Shown here: one piece after another, positions 1-6,914 of the stretch
Numbering within the stretch: position 1 is the stretch's first letter
How the letters are laid out: each line of letters starts with the position of its first letter
Notes under the pieces: generated by a model
What the model saw: the letters and a program-made list of their open reading frames with translations, nothing else
The model's database searches: none
Told to the model about the DNA's origin: nothing
Origin: Clostridiales bacterium
GTDB taxonomy: Bacteria; Bacillota; Clostridia; Oscillospirales; Butyricicoccaceae
Assembly (NCBI GenBank): GCA_026419635.1
Contig: JANZZB010000025.1
Location: forward strand, 3,489 to 12,743
DNA length: 9,255 nt
Direction: 5' to 3'
Program-made: the position numbers and the translations under genes

Positions 1-871
1 CCATGGCCGGCCCTCTCGTATAGCCCCATTCATATGTCATGATGATAACGTGACTTAAAAGCCTGCCGTGAGCCGGATAATCATGAGCTTCATATAAAAG
101 CCCCTGCTGGCTCGCACTGTTTTTCGGTGCGACAGCCGTCATTACAGGATATCCGAGCGGGAAAAGCCTTTGCGTGATGGTTCTTAAAAAGTTATTGTAA
201 TTTTCTCTGTCTTCCGGATAAATATATTCAAAATCAATGTTAAGCCCGTAATAATTTTTTTCCCGCAACGTCGCAATGACATTGTTGATATAGGCATTTT
301 GTACTTGCATATTCGTTAAAATGATATGGGCCAGATCGCTGTTAAACCCAGAGCCTGAAACCGTGTTTGTAACTACCATCATAGGACCGACACCGGCTGC
401 TCTGGCTGCATTAATAACAGGCGTGTCATTAATCGGGATAAGACTCCCGTCCGGCCTTGCCTGTGTACTGAAAATACTCACATATGTAAGGTAGGGGAGT
501 ACGCTTTGCAAAAGATCCATATTGATTGCGGGGTATGCGTATCCGTTTACATCGATTGTGCCAAGTTTCCTTGTGACTCGCGGTATGGTAATAACCATGC
601 CTGGCTCAAGTCTGTAAGGTTTCCTGATATCGGGATTCGCCCTCAATAAGTCATCCAACGTCAAACCATAATTTTTTGCTATGGAATAAAGCGATTGTCC
701 TTTTGTCACCGTGTGTGAAATATTATCCGGTAAAATAACGATTGTTTGTCCTACAACCAGTCTTTCTGGATGGGGAAGCTGATTATCTTCAATAATTTTC
801 TCAGTCGGTGTATTATATTTTCGCGAGATTGAATAAATTGAATCCCCGGGCTTTACTACATATATAATCAA
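1..871 (-). CDS. LysM-LysM-GH18 glycosidase, SleL/YaaH-type spore cortex-fragment-lytic enzyme (C-terminus cut by window edge)
   Basis: The visible 290 codons encode two tandem LysM domains (about residues 4-47, with YVVKPGDS, and 53-98, with HTVTKGQSLYSIAKNYG) followed by a glycoside hydrolase family 18 barrel from about residue 104. The barrel carries GLNIDFEY (209-216), giving the catalytic D213-x-E215 pair, and MTYEWGYTRGPAM (278-290), a late-barrel motif typical of the cortical fragment-lytic enzymes of Bacillus and Clostridia. Such enzymes are N-acetylglucosaminidases that trim cortex glycan during germination; the spore role here is inferred from the family. There is no signal peptide, as is usual for the SleL/YaaH group. 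I chose a TTG start at 869-871 because an AGTAAGGAG Shine-Dalgarno lies 10 nt upstream; an in-frame GTG three codons earlier sits only 1 nt from that GGAG. The first Asp of the usual DGxxxDxE motif is Tyr208. Family length is about 425-430 residues, so roughly 135 are missing at the left edge. The M14 peptidase gene lies 145 bp upstream on the same strand. Confidence 0.9.
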   Translation of the reverse strand, partial: MIIYVVKPGDSIYSISRKYNTPTEKIIEDNQLPHPERLVVGQTIVILPDNISHTVTKGQSLYSIAKNYGLTLDDLLRANPDIRKPYRLEPGMVITIPRVTRKLGTIDVNGYAYPAINMDLLQSVLPYLTYVSIFSTQARPDGSLIPINDTPVINAARAAGVGPMMVVTNTVSGSGFNSDLAHIILTNMQVQNAYINNVIATLREKNYYGLNIDFEYIYPEDRENYNNFLRTITQRLFPLGYPVMTAVAPKNSASQQGLLYEAHDYPAHGRLLSHVIIMTYEWGYTRGPAM

Positions 872-931
872 ATGAGCCACTCTCCTTACTCAAAATAAAA
901 TATCAGTTTTATTAAAAAATGTTTTTAATAA

Positions 932-939
932 AGTATATG
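932..939 (-). promoter_or_regulatory. Possible sporulation sigma-E-like -10 box for the GH18 gene
   Basis: On the minus strand the octamer CATATACT matches the known sigma-E -10 pattern CATAYAnT and lies about 60 nt upstream of the TTG start. The region 14 bp further upstream is T-rich and does not show a convincing -35 (ATA-type) element, so this is a weak call based on one box and on the expected sporulation expression of the gene. Confidence 0.22.
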
Positions 940-950
940 CATAGTGTTAT

Positions 951-983
951 AAAAAAGAAACTGATAGGGATAAACCACCTTAT
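951..983 (-). terminator. Weak terminator-like hairpin after the M14 peptidase gene
   Basis: Read on the minus strand, ATAAGG (983-978) can pair with CCCTAT (969-964) with one mismatch around an 8-nt loop. A pyrimidine run TTTCTTTTTT (960-951) follows after a few bases. The stem is short, so termination would be partial at best. If real, it separates the M14 gene from the GH18 gene, and the latter would need its own promoter. Confidence 0.25.
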
Positions 984-992
984 ATTTAGATT
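980..992 (-). repeat. Copy 1 of a 13-bp box AATCTAAATATAA (minus strand)
   Basis: This 13-mer occurs in the spacer upstream of the GH18 gene and again, identically, upstream of the M14 gene at 2323-2335, in the same orientation relative to both genes. The distances to the starts differ (109 and 32 nt). It could be a shared regulatory site or a chance match in AT-rich DNA. Confidence 0.3.
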
Positions 993-1016
993 GATTGCTT
1001 ATTTTATAGTACATTT

Positions 1017-2291
1017 TTATATAATTGATGCGTGGAGAAGAAGCTTTATATTATCGTTATATATCTTGTCAAATTGAGAAATAGGAAGAGGATTGCGCCC
1101 GTTCCCGACTTCTATCGTAAATCCCGGCCTCTTATAAGCTGCAATAAACCAATCTTTATAACCCGCAAAAGACGCGATTCCCGTTGTCTGGTCAAGAGCA
1201 TATCCGCTGTCTCTGGAGAACGCCTCCCCTATTAATCTTGCTTCCGGTGGGGCCATATTCATAAAATTCCAGTAAATCACTTCGCCCTGACTGTGATACG
1301 CAAGCACGAGCCGGAAATTGTGACTTCTTGTAAAGTCGGCAACGGTTTTAGATTCCGGTTCGGATTCCGGATAAGGACCGGAATATCTGGTCGGACCCGG
1401 ACCCGTAATGCCGTACTCACTTTCTGCCGCTTTAGATTGTTCCCAAGCAGCATTGTAATTGTGGTTTAAATCGACCCCTCTGTTATTTGCCTGCCAGACG
1501 GTTGAGAAATCCGTGCTTCCGTTGTTGAAGCGGATCAAATTATCATAGTAAGGATTGTCCGGCTGTAATCCGTTTAATACCAGATCCACGCCGTCGGGAT
1601 TCACCATGGGAATGATATAAATACTGCTCTCGTCCCAAATAGTACGTGGATTATATCCTCCTGTCATAGTACGTCTTTCAGCATAGGCTTTTGAGAAATC
1701 TTCAATAAATTTCATCAAAAGCGGAGTGGTAATCCATTCAAGTGCGTGATGGGCGCCGTTATAAAAAACCTGATTCGGTCCGGTGCCCAGCCGTATGTAA
1801 TAAAGGTTTCTGTTTAATATGCTTTTTCCTGCAATACCTGTTTCTATGAAAGGATACCGCGCCTTCAAACCCTGTATATCATGTTCCAAAACTTCATACG
1901 TATAGCTGATATTTGTGTCTACAACGTTGATTCCATAGGGTATTACAATTCGTTGTCCGATTCTAAGATCGTTTGAGCTTATTCCGGGATTGGCGGAAAG
2001 CAGCAGTGAAAGATTTGTGTGAAAACGCCTGGCAATTTTAAAAAAAGTATCGCCGGGTTTAATAATGTACTGATCATATCCGAGCAAAAACGGCATCATT
2101 TTTTGAAAGGTATTTGTTCCGATTACGCCGTCGGGTGCAAGCCCGAATTTTTTTTGAAAACGAATGACTGCCTGTTTCATTTTTGAACCAAAAACCCCGT
2201 CAATCGGGCCAGGATCATACCCCATTTTTTTTAACAAAGCCTGAATTTCCATAATATCTGTTCCGGACATCCCCGCTTGCAGTATTCTCAC
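1017..2291 (-). CDS. Peptidoglycan-binding/LysM/M14-family zinc carboxypeptidase (gamma-D-glutamyl-diamino acid endopeptidase I-like)
   Basis: A 424-residue protein with three parts. Residues 6-68 are a PG_binding_1 domain (LQAGMSGTDIMEIQALLKKM, then DGVFGSKMKQAVIRFQ). Residues 75-119 are a LysM domain (YIIKPGDTFFKIARRF to IGQRIVIPYG). Residues from about 128 to the end are an M14 metallopeptidase. Its zinc ligands are visible as H182-A-L-E185 and H333 (AYHSQGE), the substrate-binding N270-R271 pair in NNRGVDLNHNY, the family motif PMVNPDGVD (228-236), and the catalytic Glu as E394 in FTIEVG. The architecture matches endopeptidase I of Lysinibacillus sphaericus, which cuts the gamma-D-Glu-diaminoacid bond of stem peptides during sporulation; that exact specificity is inferred. 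There is no signal peptide, so it would act in the mother cell or spore compartment. The start is GTG (2291-2289), fixed by a strong AGGGGTGAT Shine-Dalgarno just upstream; no in-frame ATG nearby has such a site. It lies upstream of the GH18 gene on the same strand, so stem-peptide and glycan cleavage functions are adjacent. Confidence 0.92.
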   Translation of the reverse strand: MRILQAGMSGTDIMEIQALLKKMGYDPGPIDGVFGSKMKQAVIRFQKKFGLAPDGVIGTNTFQKMMPFLLGYDQYIIKPGDTFFKIARRFHTNLSLLLSANPGISSNDLRIGQRIVIPYGINVVDTNISYTYEVLEHDIQGLKARYPFIETGIAGKSILNRNLYYIRLGTGPNQVFYNGAHHALEWITTPLLMKFIEDFSKAYAERRTMTGGYNPRTIWDESSIYIIPMVNPDGVDLVLNGLQPDNPYYDNLIRFNNGSTDFSTVWQANNRGVDLNHNYNAAWEQSKAAESEYGITGPGPTRYSGPYPESEPESKTVADFTRSHNFRLVLAYHSQGEVIYWNFMNMAPPEARLIGEAFSRDSGYALDQTTGIASFAGYKDWFIAAYKRPGFTIEVGNGRNPLPISQFDKIYNDNIKLLLHASII

Positions 2292-2322
2292 AAAATCACC
2301 CCTGCTTCAAATAAAATACAAA

Positions 2323-2335
2323 TTATATTTAGATT
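2323..2335 (-). repeat. Copy 2 of the 13-bp box AATCTAAATATAA (minus strand)
   Basis: Identical to the box at 980-992 and in the same orientation. It lies 32 nt upstream of the GTG start of the M14 gene, where promoter or operator sequence is expected. Confidence 0.3.
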
Positions 2336-2542
2336 CATATAATGAAATAAATTCCTAACATTTTCAGTTTATTGAAATGGAATTGTTTTTGTGTCATTAT
2401 TTTCTAAATTAGTGTAATATGCATTTTTGGTAATTCGTTAAAAGCATTTGTTTTTATTTTGCCCTAAAATAGGAATTGTACTGAGTGTTAAAAATTAAAG
2501 AAATAGAACAGGTGTGTCATATGGATTTGAAGCAAAAAATAA

Positions 2543-2571
2543 TTGTATATTTCGTCAAAAAATGATATTCT
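2543..2571 (+). promoter_or_regulatory. Candidate vegetative promoter for the PiT-DUF47 pair
   Basis: TTGTAT (2543-2548) and TATTCT (2566-2571) are separated by exactly 17 nt. The -35 matches the sigma-A consensus at three of six positions and the -10 at four of six. It lies about 60 nt upstream of the permease start. The spacing is ideal but the boxes are weak; no PhoB/PhoP box is evident. Confidence 0.3.
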
Positions 2572-2632
2572 AAAACCGATTGAAAAATAGTAAGTATTAA
2601 AAAATAGCAAAAAAAAGGAAAGTAGATACGAA

Positions 2633-3685
2633 ATGACAGTTACACTAACCAGTTTTTTGCAACAGATTATAACAAATCCGGCACTGCTGATCACAACTTT
2701 ATTAACACTGGCAGTTGTGCTGGTAAATGGGTGGACGGATGCGCCAAACGCAATTGCCACTTGCGTATCCACTCGTTCAATGAAGCCCGGCCCAGCTATT
2801 TTAATGGCTGCTTTTTTTAATTTCTTTGGTGTTTTAGTCATGACAATGTTGAATGCAACCGTAGCGCAGACGATATACAAAATGGTTGATTTCGGCGGAA
2901 ATTCACATGTTGCATTAATTGCACTATGCGCTGCTTTGTTTGCAATTGTCTTATGGGCAACTGCTGCTTGGTGGTTTGGAATCCCGACCAGTGAAAGCCA
3001 TGCACTTATCGCGGGAATTTCCGGTGCCGCAATAGCTCTTCAGGGCGGTTTAGGCGGAATTAATTTCTCTGAATGGGTTAAGGTCATTTACGGATTAGGG
3101 CTTTCGGCCGTTATCGGATTTGGTGCCGGTTGGATTGTAGTAAAATTAATTGAAAATATATGCAGAGGATTCAACCGAAGAAAAACATTTGTCTTTTTTA
3201 AGAATGCGCAGATTGTCGGCGGAGCAGGTATGGCATTTATGCACGGCGCACAGGATGGCCAAAAGTTTATGGGCGTGTTTATGCTGGGAATCTTTTTGGC
3301 ACAAGGAAGTTCGACAGCAAAAACGTTTGTCATACCAATTTGGCTGATTGTTCTTTGCTCTGCGGTAATGGCTCTGGGCACTTCCATTGGAGGTTACCGT
3401 ATTATTAAGGCTGTCGGTATGGATATGGTTAAACTTGACAAGCATCAGGGTTTTTCTGCAGACTTTGCGGCTGTAATCTGTTTATTTATTGCTACTGTTT
3501 TCGGGTTACCGGTGAGTACAACCCATACAAAGACAACTGCTATTATGGGAGTCGGCGCCGCGAAACGCATAACATGTGTCAATTGGAGCATCGTTGGAGA
3601 AATGGTGTCCGCATGGATTTTAACATTTCCGGGGTGCGGTTTGATAGGTTACTTAATGGCATTGATATTTATGAATATTTTTTAA
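2633..3685 (+). CDS. pit: PiT-family inorganic phosphate (anion) permease
   Basis: A 350-residue, very hydrophobic protein of the PiT family, which imports phosphate (some members sulfate) using an ion gradient. The inverted duplicated architecture is visible. The first half has LVNGWTDAPNAIATCVSTRS (30-49), the family's GANDVANA-type signature, and FGIPTSESHALIAG (115-128). The second half has AFMHGAQDGQKFMG (201-214) and GLPVSTTHTKTTAIMGVG (291-308). About nine to ten membrane segments are apparent, with a basic loop around FNRRKTFVFFK (180-190). The length is normal for the short bacterial branch, which lacks the big central loop of E. coli PitA. The ATG at 2633 is preceded by AAGGAAAG (2615-2622), a moderate ribosome site with 10 nt spacing. 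The DUF47 gene begins 56 bp downstream with no terminator between, so the two are probably co-transcribed. Phosphate as substrate is inferred from family and partner gene. Confidence 0.92.
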   Translation: MTVTLTSFLQQIITNPALLITTLLTLAVVLVNGWTDAPNAIATCVSTRSMKPGPAILMAAFFNFFGVLVMTMLNATVAQTIYKMVDFGGNSHVALIALCAALFAIVLWATAAWWFGIPTSESHALIAGISGAAIALQGGLGGINFSEWVKVIYGLGLSAVIGFGAGWIVVKLIENICRGFNRRKTFVFFKNAQIVGGAGMAFMHGAQDGQKFMGVFMLGIFLAQGSSTAKTFVIPIWLIVLCSAVMALGTSIGGYRIIKAVGMDMVKLDKHQGFSADFAAVICLFIATVFGLPVSTTHTKTTAIMGVGAAKRITCVNWSIVGEMVSAWILTFPGCGLIGYLMALIFMNIF

Positions 3686-3741
3686 GCCATAAAATTAATT
3701 AAATAAACTTAAAATAATACGGATTAAAGAAGGATGTAATT

Positions 3742-4365
3742 ATGGCACGTAATAAAAGTGAGTACTATTTCGATAAGTTTGTAGATTTGGTGGACTATTC
3801 CTATAAAGCTGCCAATTTACTCAACGACACACTAAACAATTTCCGAGTTGACAAATTAGAGGATAGTATGAAGGAAATGCATGCCATAGAACATCAAGGT
3901 GATGTAGCAAGGCATGCAATGATCAGAAAACTTGCTAAGGAATTCATTACTCCTATTGAGCGAGAGGATATTATGGCCTTGGCAGACTCCATTGACAATG
4001 TTACGGACGCTTTAGAGGATGTACTAATGAGAATATATATGTGCAATATCACATCTGTCCGTGATGATGCATTAAAGATGTCGCAAGTCATTGTTAAATG
4101 CTGCAATGCTTTAAAGTTAGCACTCGCAGAGTTTCATAATTTTCGTAAATCCCAGACCTTGCATGAGCTGATTGTTGAAATCAATCATATGGAAGAAGAA
4201 GGAGACAAGCTCTATACAGAAGCGATCCGGAATCTGTATGTGAACTGTAAAGATTGCCTGGAAGTTATGGGATGGGAGCAGACATTCCGCTATTTGGAGA
4301 AATGCTGCGATGCATGTGAGGACGTTGCCGATATTATCGAAAGTGTTATGTTGAAGAATTCTTAA
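3742..4365 (+). CDS. DUF47 (PhoU-like) protein, partner of the PiT transporter
   Basis: A 207-residue all-helical protein of the DUF47/YkaA family, distant relatives of PhoU, commonly encoded next to PiT permeases and thought to modulate them at the membrane. Two PhoU-like repeats are visible: residues 46-93 (MHAIEHQGDVARHAM, then FITPIEREDIMALADSIDNV with D82, D85 and D89) and 147-202 (INHMEEEGDKLYTEAIRNL, then a helix ending DACEDVADIIESV). Their acidic ExxxD/DxxxD positions are the usual metal-binding residues of the fold. The ATG at 3742 follows AGAAGGAT at good spacing. The length is typical (about 205-210). Unusual for a cytosolic helical protein, it has eight cysteines, including C169-x-x-C172 and C188-C189-x-x-C192 in the second repeat. 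It follows the permease by 56 bp and ends just before a long hairpin, making a two-gene unit. Confidence 0.88.
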   Translation: MARNKSEYYFDKFVDLVDYSYKAANLLNDTLNNFRVDKLEDSMKEMHAIEHQGDVARHAMIRKLAKEFITPIEREDIMALADSIDNVTDALEDVLMRIYMCNITSVRDDALKMSQVIVKCCNALKLALAEFHNFRKSQTLHELIVEINHMEEEGDKLYTEAIRNLYVNCKDCLEVMGWEQTFRYLEKCCDACEDVADIIESVMLKNS

Positions 4366-4406
4366 TATTCATCAAGCAATAAAAGGCGTTAAATAGCGAG
4401 GGGAGA

Positions 4407-4452
4407 ATATCCAAAACAAGATTGCCTTAAGTGCACATCTTGTTTTGGGTAT
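4407..4452 (+). terminator. Long hairpin after the PiT-DUF47 unit, probable terminator with a poor U-tract
   Basis: ATATCCAAAACAAGAT (4407-4422) pairs with ATCTTGTTTTGGGTAT (4437-4452) over 16 bp with a single G-U pair. The 14-nt loop can itself pair TGC with GCA. It lies about 42 nt after the DUF47 stop codon. The following CTTTGTTAAAA is only weakly U-rich, so this is either an imperfect rho-independent terminator or a transcript-stabilising hairpin. The other strand has no T-run after it. Confidence 0.65.
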
Positions 4453-4469
4453 CTTTGTTAAAACCGGTG

Positions 4470-4499
4470 TTGCAAATATAATATTGCACTTATATTGCA
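4470..4499. repeat. Three TTGCA pentamers in the secDF leader
   Basis: TTGCA occurs at 4470-4474, 4484-4488 and 4495-4499, the last two inside ATATTGCA/TATTGCA contexts. TGCAA at 4471-4475 and TTGCA at 4484-4488 also form an inverted repeat with an 8-nt centre. They lie 100-130 nt upstream of the likely secD -10. An operator is possible but unproven, and simple AT-rich sequence is an alternative. Confidence 0.3.
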
Positions 4500-4598
4500 T
4501 AATTTTTAATATTGATATTTTTTTTAAATAGTTGTAAAATAAAGGGCAATATATTTTTCTGAGCAATACATAATTTCTCGGAAACAGATGTTTGCCGC

Positions 4599-4604
4599 TA
4601 TAAT
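4599..4604 (+). promoter_or_regulatory. Probable -10 box (TATAAT) of the secDF promoter
   Basis: A perfect TATAAT lies 64 nt upstream of the secD ATG. The -35 region (TTTCTCGG around 4574-4581) matches TTGACA poorly, so the promoter may need an activator or may not be the main one. Transcription would start near 4611. Confidence 0.45.
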
Positions 4605-4668
4605 TGATACAACCCTTTAAAAGCGTTCAGTCCCGGACTACCACTTGATAGAAAAGAGGAAGTATTGT

Positions 4669-5943
4669 ATGAAATCCAAGAAGGCGAATCTCTTCATTAC
4701 AATCGCAATTATTCTGGCTATGACATACGTGTCGCTGTTTGGGTTAAAATTTCCGAACGGAATTGGAATTAAAGGTGCAAACGAGATGCGCTATGGAATC
4801 GATATTCGCGGCGGAGTCGATGCCGCATTCCAGCCCAAAGATTTAGGGCGAGCTCCGACTGCTGCCGAAATGGATCAGGCAAGAACGGTTATTGAAACCA
4901 GATTGGATCAAAAAAATATTCTTGATCGTGATGTAACTGTGGACAAGCAGAACGGATATGTCATTGTACGGTTCCCATGGAAGTCGGGCGAAACGAACTT
5001 TAACCCGCAGCAAGCGATCGCAGAACTTGGAGAGACCGCCAAATTAACTTTCCGTGATCCTGACGGCAAAATTATATTGGATGGATCTCATGTAAAGAAA
5101 AGCGTTGCCACGGTTCAAAAAGGCAGTAATAACATGGAAGAACCGGTTGTCAGCCTTGAATTTGACGCAGTAGGCACTAAGCTATTTGCTGATGCTACGG
5201 CGCGTTTAATCGGAAAACCAATTGCAATCTATATGGATGAGAACAAGATTACTGCCCCTACGGTTCAGTCAAGCATTCCGGATGGCAAGGCGGTTATCGA
5301 CCATATTGGCAACTCGAAAGAAGCGAAGGATCTTGCAAACAAAATTTCCGCAGGTATGCTTCCGTTCTCTATGGTTGCAAAAAACTATTCAACCATCAGT
5401 GCGACCCTTGGTGCGGGTGCTTTGAGTACGATGCTTCAAGCGGGTATTCTTGCGTTTATATTGATCTGCCTGTTCCTTATCCTCTACTATCGGATTCCCG
5501 GAATCATTGCCTGTATTGCCTTGCTGTTACATATCGCAGGTATGCTTTTGGCACTGACAATTCCGCAGATCACTTGTACACTGCCTGGTATTGCCGGTCT
5601 TATTCTGGCAATCGGTATGGGTGTTGACTGTAATATTATTACGGCAGAACGAATTAAAGACGAGTTAAGAAGTGGTAAACAATTGGATTCTGCGATTCAT
5701 GTGGGATATGACAAAGCGTTTAGTCCGATATTTGATGGTAATATAACGGTTTTAATCGTAGCATTTATCCTGATGATATATGGTTCGGGTTCTATGCTTT
5801 CCTTTGCGTATTCACTGGTGACGGGTGTTGTTATGAACTTTATTGCAGGCGTTACGGCATCACGAATTATGTTAAAATCCATAAGCCAGTTTAAGTCTTT
5901 CCGCAAAATAAGCTTTTACACGAAAGAGAGGAAAGAAGCATGA
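4669..5943 (+). CDS. secD: Protein translocase subunit SecD
   Basis: SecD pairs with SecF in the membrane and uses the proton gradient to pull secreted proteins from the SecYEG channel. The 424-residue product has TM1 at about 8-27 and then the SecD signature GIDIRGGVDAAFQP (43-56). A periplasmic-type P1 domain follows, including IAIYMDENKITAPTVQSSIP (185-204). A five-helix C-terminal bundle (about 256-398) carries GMGVDCNIITAERIKDELR (316-334) with the conserved proton-path Asp D320, and GNITVLIVAFIL (357-368). E. coli SecD is about 615 residues; this compact form is normal for clostridia. I chose ATG 4669, which has AGAGGA 9 nt upstream. An upstream in-frame TTG at 4645 would add eight residues (MIEKRKYC) but lacks a ribosome site. 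The stop codon overlaps the secF start by 4 nt, so translation is coupled. No yajC is present in the window. Confidence 0.95.
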   Translation: MKSKKANLFITIAIILAMTYVSLFGLKFPNGIGIKGANEMRYGIDIRGGVDAAFQPKDLGRAPTAAEMDQARTVIETRLDQKNILDRDVTVDKQNGYVIVRFPWKSGETNFNPQQAIAELGETAKLTFRDPDGKIILDGSHVKKSVATVQKGSNNMEEPVVSLEFDAVGTKLFADATARLIGKPIAIYMDENKITAPTVQSSIPDGKAVIDHIGNSKEAKDLANKISAGMLPFSMVAKNYSTISATLGAGALSTMLQAGILAFILICLFLILYYRIPGIIACIALLLHIAGMLLALTIPQITCTLPGIAGLILAIGMGVDCNIITAERIKDELRSGKQLDSAIHVGYDKAFSPIFDGNITVLIVAFILMIYGSGSMLSFAYSLVTGVVMNFIAGVTASRIMLKSISQFKSFRKISFYTKERKEA

Positions 5944-6884
5944 AAAGCATCATTCATTTTTACGAAAAAAGATTTATTTATTTTGCTATTTCAGCGCTTA
6001 TCATGTTAGCCGGAATCGTTGCTATATTTATAAATGGAGTACAGCTGGATATTCAATTTAAGGGCGGCGCAATTATCACATATGCGTATACGGGTGATGT
6101 TAATTCGGATGATGCCGCAAAGTTTGTGCAGGATAAGCTAGGCAGGACAGTCAGCGCACAAGTAACGAAGGATGTTGCCACCGGTGAAAAACGTTTGGTG
6201 TTAAATTTGGCAGGTTCGTATGGCCTTGAAGCATCCAAGAAAGGCGAGTTAGATACAGCTTTAAAACAGAAATATCCGAGCGCGAATCTTACGCCTTCAA
6301 AAACATCCATGGTAGAACCGTTTTTTGGTAAAAAGTTCTTAACAAACGGAATTATTGCGCTTATATTGGCATCAGTACTGATTGTTTTTTATGTGTGGTT
6401 GCGGTTCCGCAGGATTTCCGGTTTATCTGCCGGCGTTATGGCTCTGGTCGCGCTGTTTCACGATTTGCTGATGGTATTCTTTACCTGTGTATTGTTTAAG
6501 ATTCCTTTGGGGGAATCGTTTGTTGCGGTTTCATTGACAATATTGGGTTACTCTATTAATGATACGATCGTTATTTACGACAGAATTCGAGAAAATGCAA
6601 GATTTGAAAAGAAGCTTGCCGTTGAAGAGCTTGTTAACAAATCAATTACGCAGTCATTTGCGAGATCAATTAATACAACATTAACGGTTGTAATCAGCTT
6701 GGTCATTATTTATGTATTCGCTGCAATGCACGGAATTGAGTCAATCGAAGCATTTGCACTTCCGATGACGATCGGTGCGATTACCGGCTGTTATTCGACG
6801 ATTTGCATAGCAGGTCCTCTTTGGGTCATGTGGCAGAAACATCAACAAAAATACAACCCGAGAAAAATGTATCAAAAAGGTTAA
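5940..6884 (+). CDS. secF: Protein translocase subunit SecF
   Basis: The membrane partner of SecD in the SecDF complex. The 314-residue protein has TM1 at about 13-31 and then the SecF motif LDIQFKGGAIITY (36-48). A short P4-type extracytoplasmic domain runs to about residue 130, followed by five membrane segments starting near 135, 162, 193, 247 and 272. Diagnostic motifs are LFHDLLM (172-178), LGYSINDTIVIYDRIRENAR (202-221) and KSITQSFARSINTTLTV (234-250). The length is usual for SecF. The ATG sits inside the secD stop region (ATGA overlap), with GAGAGGAAAG in the end of secD as ribosome site. A strong terminator lies 31 nt after the stop codon, defining a secDF transcription unit. Confidence 0.95.
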   Translation: MKSIIHFYEKRFIYFAISALIMLAGIVAIFINGVQLDIQFKGGAIITYAYTGDVNSDDAAKFVQDKLGRTVSAQVTKDVATGEKRLVLNLAGSYGLEASKKGELDTALKQKYPSANLTPSKTSMVEPFFGKKFLTNGIIALILASVLIVFYVWLRFRRISGLSAGVMALVALFHDLLMVFFTCVLFKIPLGESFVAVSLTILGYSINDTIVIYDRIRENARFEKKLAVEELVNKSITQSFARSINTTLTVVISLVIIYVFAAMHGIESIEAFALPMTIGAITGCYSTICIAGPLWVMWQKHQQKYNPRKMYQKG

Positions 6885-6914
6885 TTTATACGAACAATTT
6901 GCATAACGCGTAAG

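Larger units (their letters stand above)
2292..2632. other. AT-rich divergent intergenic spacer between the M14 and PiT genes
   Basis: This 341-bp stretch has no credible ORF and separates divergently transcribed genes, so it should hold both promoters. Toward the M14 gene the minus strand shows GCATATTA (2422-2415), followed after 13 nt by AATAATGA (2401-2394). This resembles a sigma-E -35 (GCATATT) with only a partial -10. Toward the permease there is a candidate vegetative promoter at 2543-2571. A short palindrome CTAAATTAG lies at 2404-2412. No terminator, RNA gene or riboswitch is recognisable. Confidence 0.6.
4366..4668. other. 303-bp spacer between DUF47 gene and secD: hairpin, AT-rich repeats and promoter
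   Basis: The spacer contains, in order, a long hairpin (4407-4452), three TTGCA pentamers (4470-4499) with inverse GCAAT pentamers further on near 4546 and 4563, a T-tract around 4518-4525, and a perfect -10 box (4599-4604) leading into secD. No ORF of credible coding character and no recognisable riboswitch fold was found. Confidence 0.6.

Noticed and set aside
2292..2632. Riboswitch or small RNA in the divergent spacer
   Set aside because: No conserved aptamer elements, stable stems or terminator were found; the region is simple AT-rich sequence.
2488..2880. 130-residue minus-strand reading frame overlapping the permease start
   Set aside because: It is an antisense shadow of the permease gene with low-complexity Phe/Leu/Tyr-rich sequence and no ribosome site.
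4645..4668. Upstream TTG start for secD adding MIEKRKYC
   Set aside because: The TTG has no ribosome site, while ATG 4669 has AGAGGA at 9 nt spacing and gives a normal SecD N-terminus (MKSKKANLF).
4366..4668. Riboswitch in the secDF leader
   Set aside because: The only stable stem (4407-4452) lies upstream of the likely -10 box, and no terminator or aptamer motif lies between that promoter and secD.
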